This document shows positions 61,300 through 64,000 of a DNA stretch of 64,000 nt, in pieces; positions within the stretch are counted from its first letter, which is position 1; every line of letters starts with the position of its first letter. A program made the position numbers and the translations under genes. Under the pieces are notes generated by a model that saw only the letters and a program-made list of their open reading frames with translations, ran no database searches and had not been told where the DNA came from. Source of the DNA: Loripinus fragilis (lineage: Eukaryota; Mollusca; Bivalvia; Lucinida; Lucinidae); assembly GCA_964019695.1 (NCBI GenBank), contig OZ026520.1, positions 93,562,913-93,626,912 on the forward strand, written 5' to 3'.

Positions 61300-62129
61300 C
61301 TGGATGAAGAGAAAAATTGTGTGAAAAAGATGTGAGGTTAGTAGCATTTGTTTAGGTTTACTCTATCTTCATAGAGTGTATTAATGTAAAATTGTCTTCT
61401 ACATATATTTGCTTTCATAAAAGATTATTCTAAAGATCCATAGTGGGAGGTCCGGTATGGGTCCATGCTAAATGGTGCTTCCAGTCTATAACAACAGATG
61501 ACACAGCAGGCGAATTTACTCGACTATTTTTTAGTGAAAAATTCTGATCATGAAATGAATTCTACTTTTCTCAAAGTAAGCGAATAGGCTTACCATAGCA
61601 GTCGTCTAATATCTTCACTTAAAAAAAATATCTTTGACTTAACACTAAAGTTGAGGGCACCTGAACTGCCACTGATTTGGGTGTAAACGTTCGTCTGCTT
61701 TAAAAAGTTTGTTATATTGACTGAATTGATCCGGAGAATTGCTACATCAAAAACAGGTTGAATTATTTTAACATTTAGCACTGGAAACTGTTGGCCTCAA
61801 GTTATTTCAGTGGAAAGAGAAAAAAGTGTAAATTTCCACCTTAAGGGCTGGCAGCTCAGCTGTCACCACTTTTGGTGTTAACATAGACCTACACTTATTC
61901 TTAAAGCGTTAAAAACATCTACGCGTAATTTTGTTATTAAGGTCTGATCAAATCTACAAACTTGAGTATTTCACGTCTGTCGTATCTATTGAGTTGAAAA
62001 ATAGGCGACATTTTTTTTCTCAGAAAGGTCCCAAATAGTGTTTGCTATCAACAAAATCTAGCATGTCACCTATTCTTACTTTCTTCAACCAGGGTGCCTA
62101 CAGACCTCCATTTAAGAGTACGTAATAAA
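61300..62129. other. No secure features; possible 24-bp exon
   Basis: A 24-bp candidate at 61594-61617 (acceptor TTTTTTTTAAG, donor GTAAGC) would read ILDDCY and join in phase to 61220-61299. The evidence is weak and I do not call it. Confidence 0.25.
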
Positions 62130-62245
62130 GAAAAGATGTTCTTATTTCTCAACCAAAACACGTGTTTGGGGGTTCAAAAGAACCGTCTCAAAGAGACGGT
62201 TCTCTTGAGCGCACAAAACACATGTGTAAAATGGATGAGAAAATG
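62130..62245. mobile_element. Hairpin MITE family J, best copy
   Basis: TTCTTATTTCTCAACCAAAA..CACGTG, central perfect hairpin AAGAACCGTCTCAAAGAGAC..GGTTCT, right GCGCACAAAACACATGTG. A non-coding palindromic element. Confidence 0.82.
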
Positions 62246-62519
62246 ACCTTTTTTGTTTCAAAATTTGGCTTATCTGGGGCAATGTGCGTGCAATATGTGC
62301 ACCACTGATATACCGCAGATAAAAGAGATTTAAAGTGACAAGTGTATACTATAAAAAGAAAACAACAAATGCTACAAAGAAAAGATACAATGATTTCACC
62401 CCCTCGTGTCTCGCACAAAATACGAGTGGTGGAAAAAGGGGGTTTACGAAGCCCTCTGTTTCAAATCTTGAATCCAAGCCGCTTCACTAGACTTCATACG
62501 CTATAAAATTTCATTTGCT

Positions 62520-62705
62520 TTTATTTTATTCTTTACGTCCCAGTCAACATTTTTCATTTATGTCTGGACGGGTCTTCCTGGGTTGAACCAGTACTAAGCA
62601 GAGGAAAAAGTGTCTTGCTCAAGGACACAACGTATATCTCGAACCCGCAACCCCTCGATCCCGAGTCAAGCGCTCTACCACTGATCATGAGTCACCGCGC
62701 TCCTC
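62520..62705 (-). mobile_element. tRNA-derived SINE (minus)
   Basis: The minus strand begins GGAGCGCGGTGACTCATGAT..CAGTGGTAGAGCGC (A-box region) and GGGTTGCGGGTTCGAGATAT (B-box). The body ends CTGGGACGTAAAGAATAAA. A better preserved relative of 9940-10130. Confidence 0.82.
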
Positions 62706-62719
62706 AATATAAAGAATAC

Positions 62720-63012
62720 TACTATGTTATAGATGATATATTACAATGAGGAATTAAGTGGGAACGAGCGTAGCGAGTGAACCATTTAATCTTTTTTATA
62801 ATTGTAATATATGATCTATGACCTACTTATAGTTTTCTCCTTGCTCCTTTGAAAACGGTCGCATTGACCACTTCACGGATTCACTTAATGATTTACTTAA
62901 TAGATAGAGTACATATTGACAAAATATGTGATTAAGTTGGCCAAAAATTTTAATTTCTGTGCAAACTGATTGGTTGCGAAACACAGACAGGGCGGAGTAA
63001 ACTATAATATAA
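62720..63012. repeat. Dispersed repeat family W, copy 3
   Basis: TTATAGATGATATATTACAA.., GAACGAGCGTAGCGAGTGAA, TAATATATGATCTATGACCT, CTTTGAAAACGGTCGCATTG, TGATTGGTTGCGAAACACAG and GGGCGGAGTAAACTATAATA. Confidence 0.8.
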
Positions 63013-63529
63013 GTTTACTTAACGGATGCAAGTAATATACTGGCAGAATTTTATGTTTTTAGCATATTGTGATACTTTTAAAAAAAATATATAACATGAT
63101 ATTACAGATACGACATTTTGCTAATTTTCGAAACTTAATGAAGGCAAGGTAACCAAATGTAGTTCTGATCCTTTTGAGACGTGTAGGCTCTATTTGATGT
63201 ATCCACGTTACTTGTGTGGACAGTTCTGTTTATATGGACACAATCTCGTAAAATACAACATCCACAAAAGAGGCACGTTTACAAATTCTCGCATCTGCAG
63301 CACATTCATAAATAATCTGAATGAAGGCAAGAAACAAGTTCTTATGACAAAAAGCATGAATTCACTAGAAAGTATTGAAACCCTCACAGTAATAAACCAG
63401 ATAAAGCTTATCTGCTTTTTTGATTTACCAAATTTACTTATGCGAGGTATTAGAACTGGTAATTTTGACTAATTGAGGTACGAGCTTTTGGAACGTCACA
63501 TAACAACAACTTATCTATTGATGGGTTGG
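63013..63529. other. No gene recognised
   Basis: A 92-codon open frame at 63194-63472 (+) has no recognisable domain, no splice support and ordinary AT-rich composition. I leave it uncalled. Confidence 0.35.
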
Positions 63530-64000
63530 TAGGGCTCTGTGGCTTTGGCTGTTGTCAGGCCCACCGAGGTTTACCTTTTGGAATTCTTTTGCTCCGGTAT
63601 TCAGTTTTGTGTACTGTTGAGTCCTTATCTTTGCGTTATCTCCTTTTTATATCTTGATTTATACGTGCTATGAGATGGTGCATGGATAAGTTAGGGGTCT
63701 TTCATGCAAACCATACATCTATGTGTCTTGATCCACATCTGAACTAAGGGTGAGGTTGGCGTGCCGTGAAACCGGTTTAAGCCCTCTAGTAAAATATTTT
63801 TACTGACCGTTCCAAGGCGGTACTTCTTTTTTTTATCATTTGAGTTATTTATGTCTTGTGTTTGTCATGCTTTCGCGTCTGTTCATTGCTGCCTTGTGCT
63901 CACCTGAAGGGAAAGGGTTGGCCTCTTTGCTCTTGTTTGTGATGTTTATTGTGATTTTGTTACTTTCCCATTTGGTAACCTGGGACAGGTGTGTTACTTG
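63530..64000 (+). repeat. Dispersed family R, long plus copy, open at right edge
   Basis: GCTCCGGTATTCAGTTTTGT, CTGTTGAGTCCTTATCTTTG, CATCTATGTGTCTTGATCCA, ACTGACCGTTCCAAGGCGGT, GGAAAGGGTTGGCCTCTTTG and CAGGTGTGTTACTTG at the edge. Parallel to 23140-23640. Confidence 0.85.

Noticed and set aside
63194..63472. 92-codon plus-strand open frame
   Set aside because: Length is within chance for this composition. No domain recognised.

Overview
This is a stretch of animal nuclear genome: AT-rich, no long uninterrupted genes, short exons with GT-AG borders separated by kilobases of introns, and a very dense population of short transposons, foldback elements, tRNA-derived SINEs and satellites. The protein families and the repeat style (tandem arrays built on AGGTCA motifs, SINEs with a 'cgtccc..tcaac' tail, many TA- and TTAA-flanked MITEs) point to a mollusc, most likely a bivalve. 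The species cannot be named from the sequence alone.

Two protein genes can be reconstructed exon by exon, both on the minus strand.

(1) Left part, 13545 down to 2159: the first six coding exons (334 codons) of an SLC6 Na+/Cl- dependent neurotransmitter transporter of the GABA (GAT-1-like) type. It continues beyond the left edge. Its exon 3 and exon 5 are each surrounded by tandem, decayed copies of themselves.

(2) Right part, 59355 (possibly 61299) down to 27574: a cyclic-nucleotide-binding-domain protein of the CNBD2 type. Fourteen phase-consistent exons give 531 codons plus a stop, with one ordinary cNMP-binding domain and a second, split and degenerate one. The first exon(s) and start codon are not resolved. 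A candidate upstream exon has an in-frame TAG.

Layout: 1-2158 satellite and repeats; 2159-13545 transporter gene with a Tc1-type composite (2306-3673) and a hAT-type element (6198-7439) in its introns; 13.6-27.5 kb intergenic, filled with repeats; 27.6-61.3 kb CNBD2-like gene. The introns of that gene hold a 150-bp satellite rich in nuclear-receptor half-sites (28.9-30.0 kb), a 176-bp satellite interrupted by a SINE (34.3-35.7 kb), two 410-bp palindromes, an 840-bp foldback element and a 304-bp (TG)n tract. 61.3-64 kb holds more repeats.

The two genes are neighbours in the same orientation, but nothing in the sequence ties their functions together. I found no CRISPR array, rRNA, intact tRNA gene, or prokaryotic or viral gene. 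The most unusual material is the double exon-duplication history of the transporter and the variety of palindromic elements sharing interchangeable hairpin cores.
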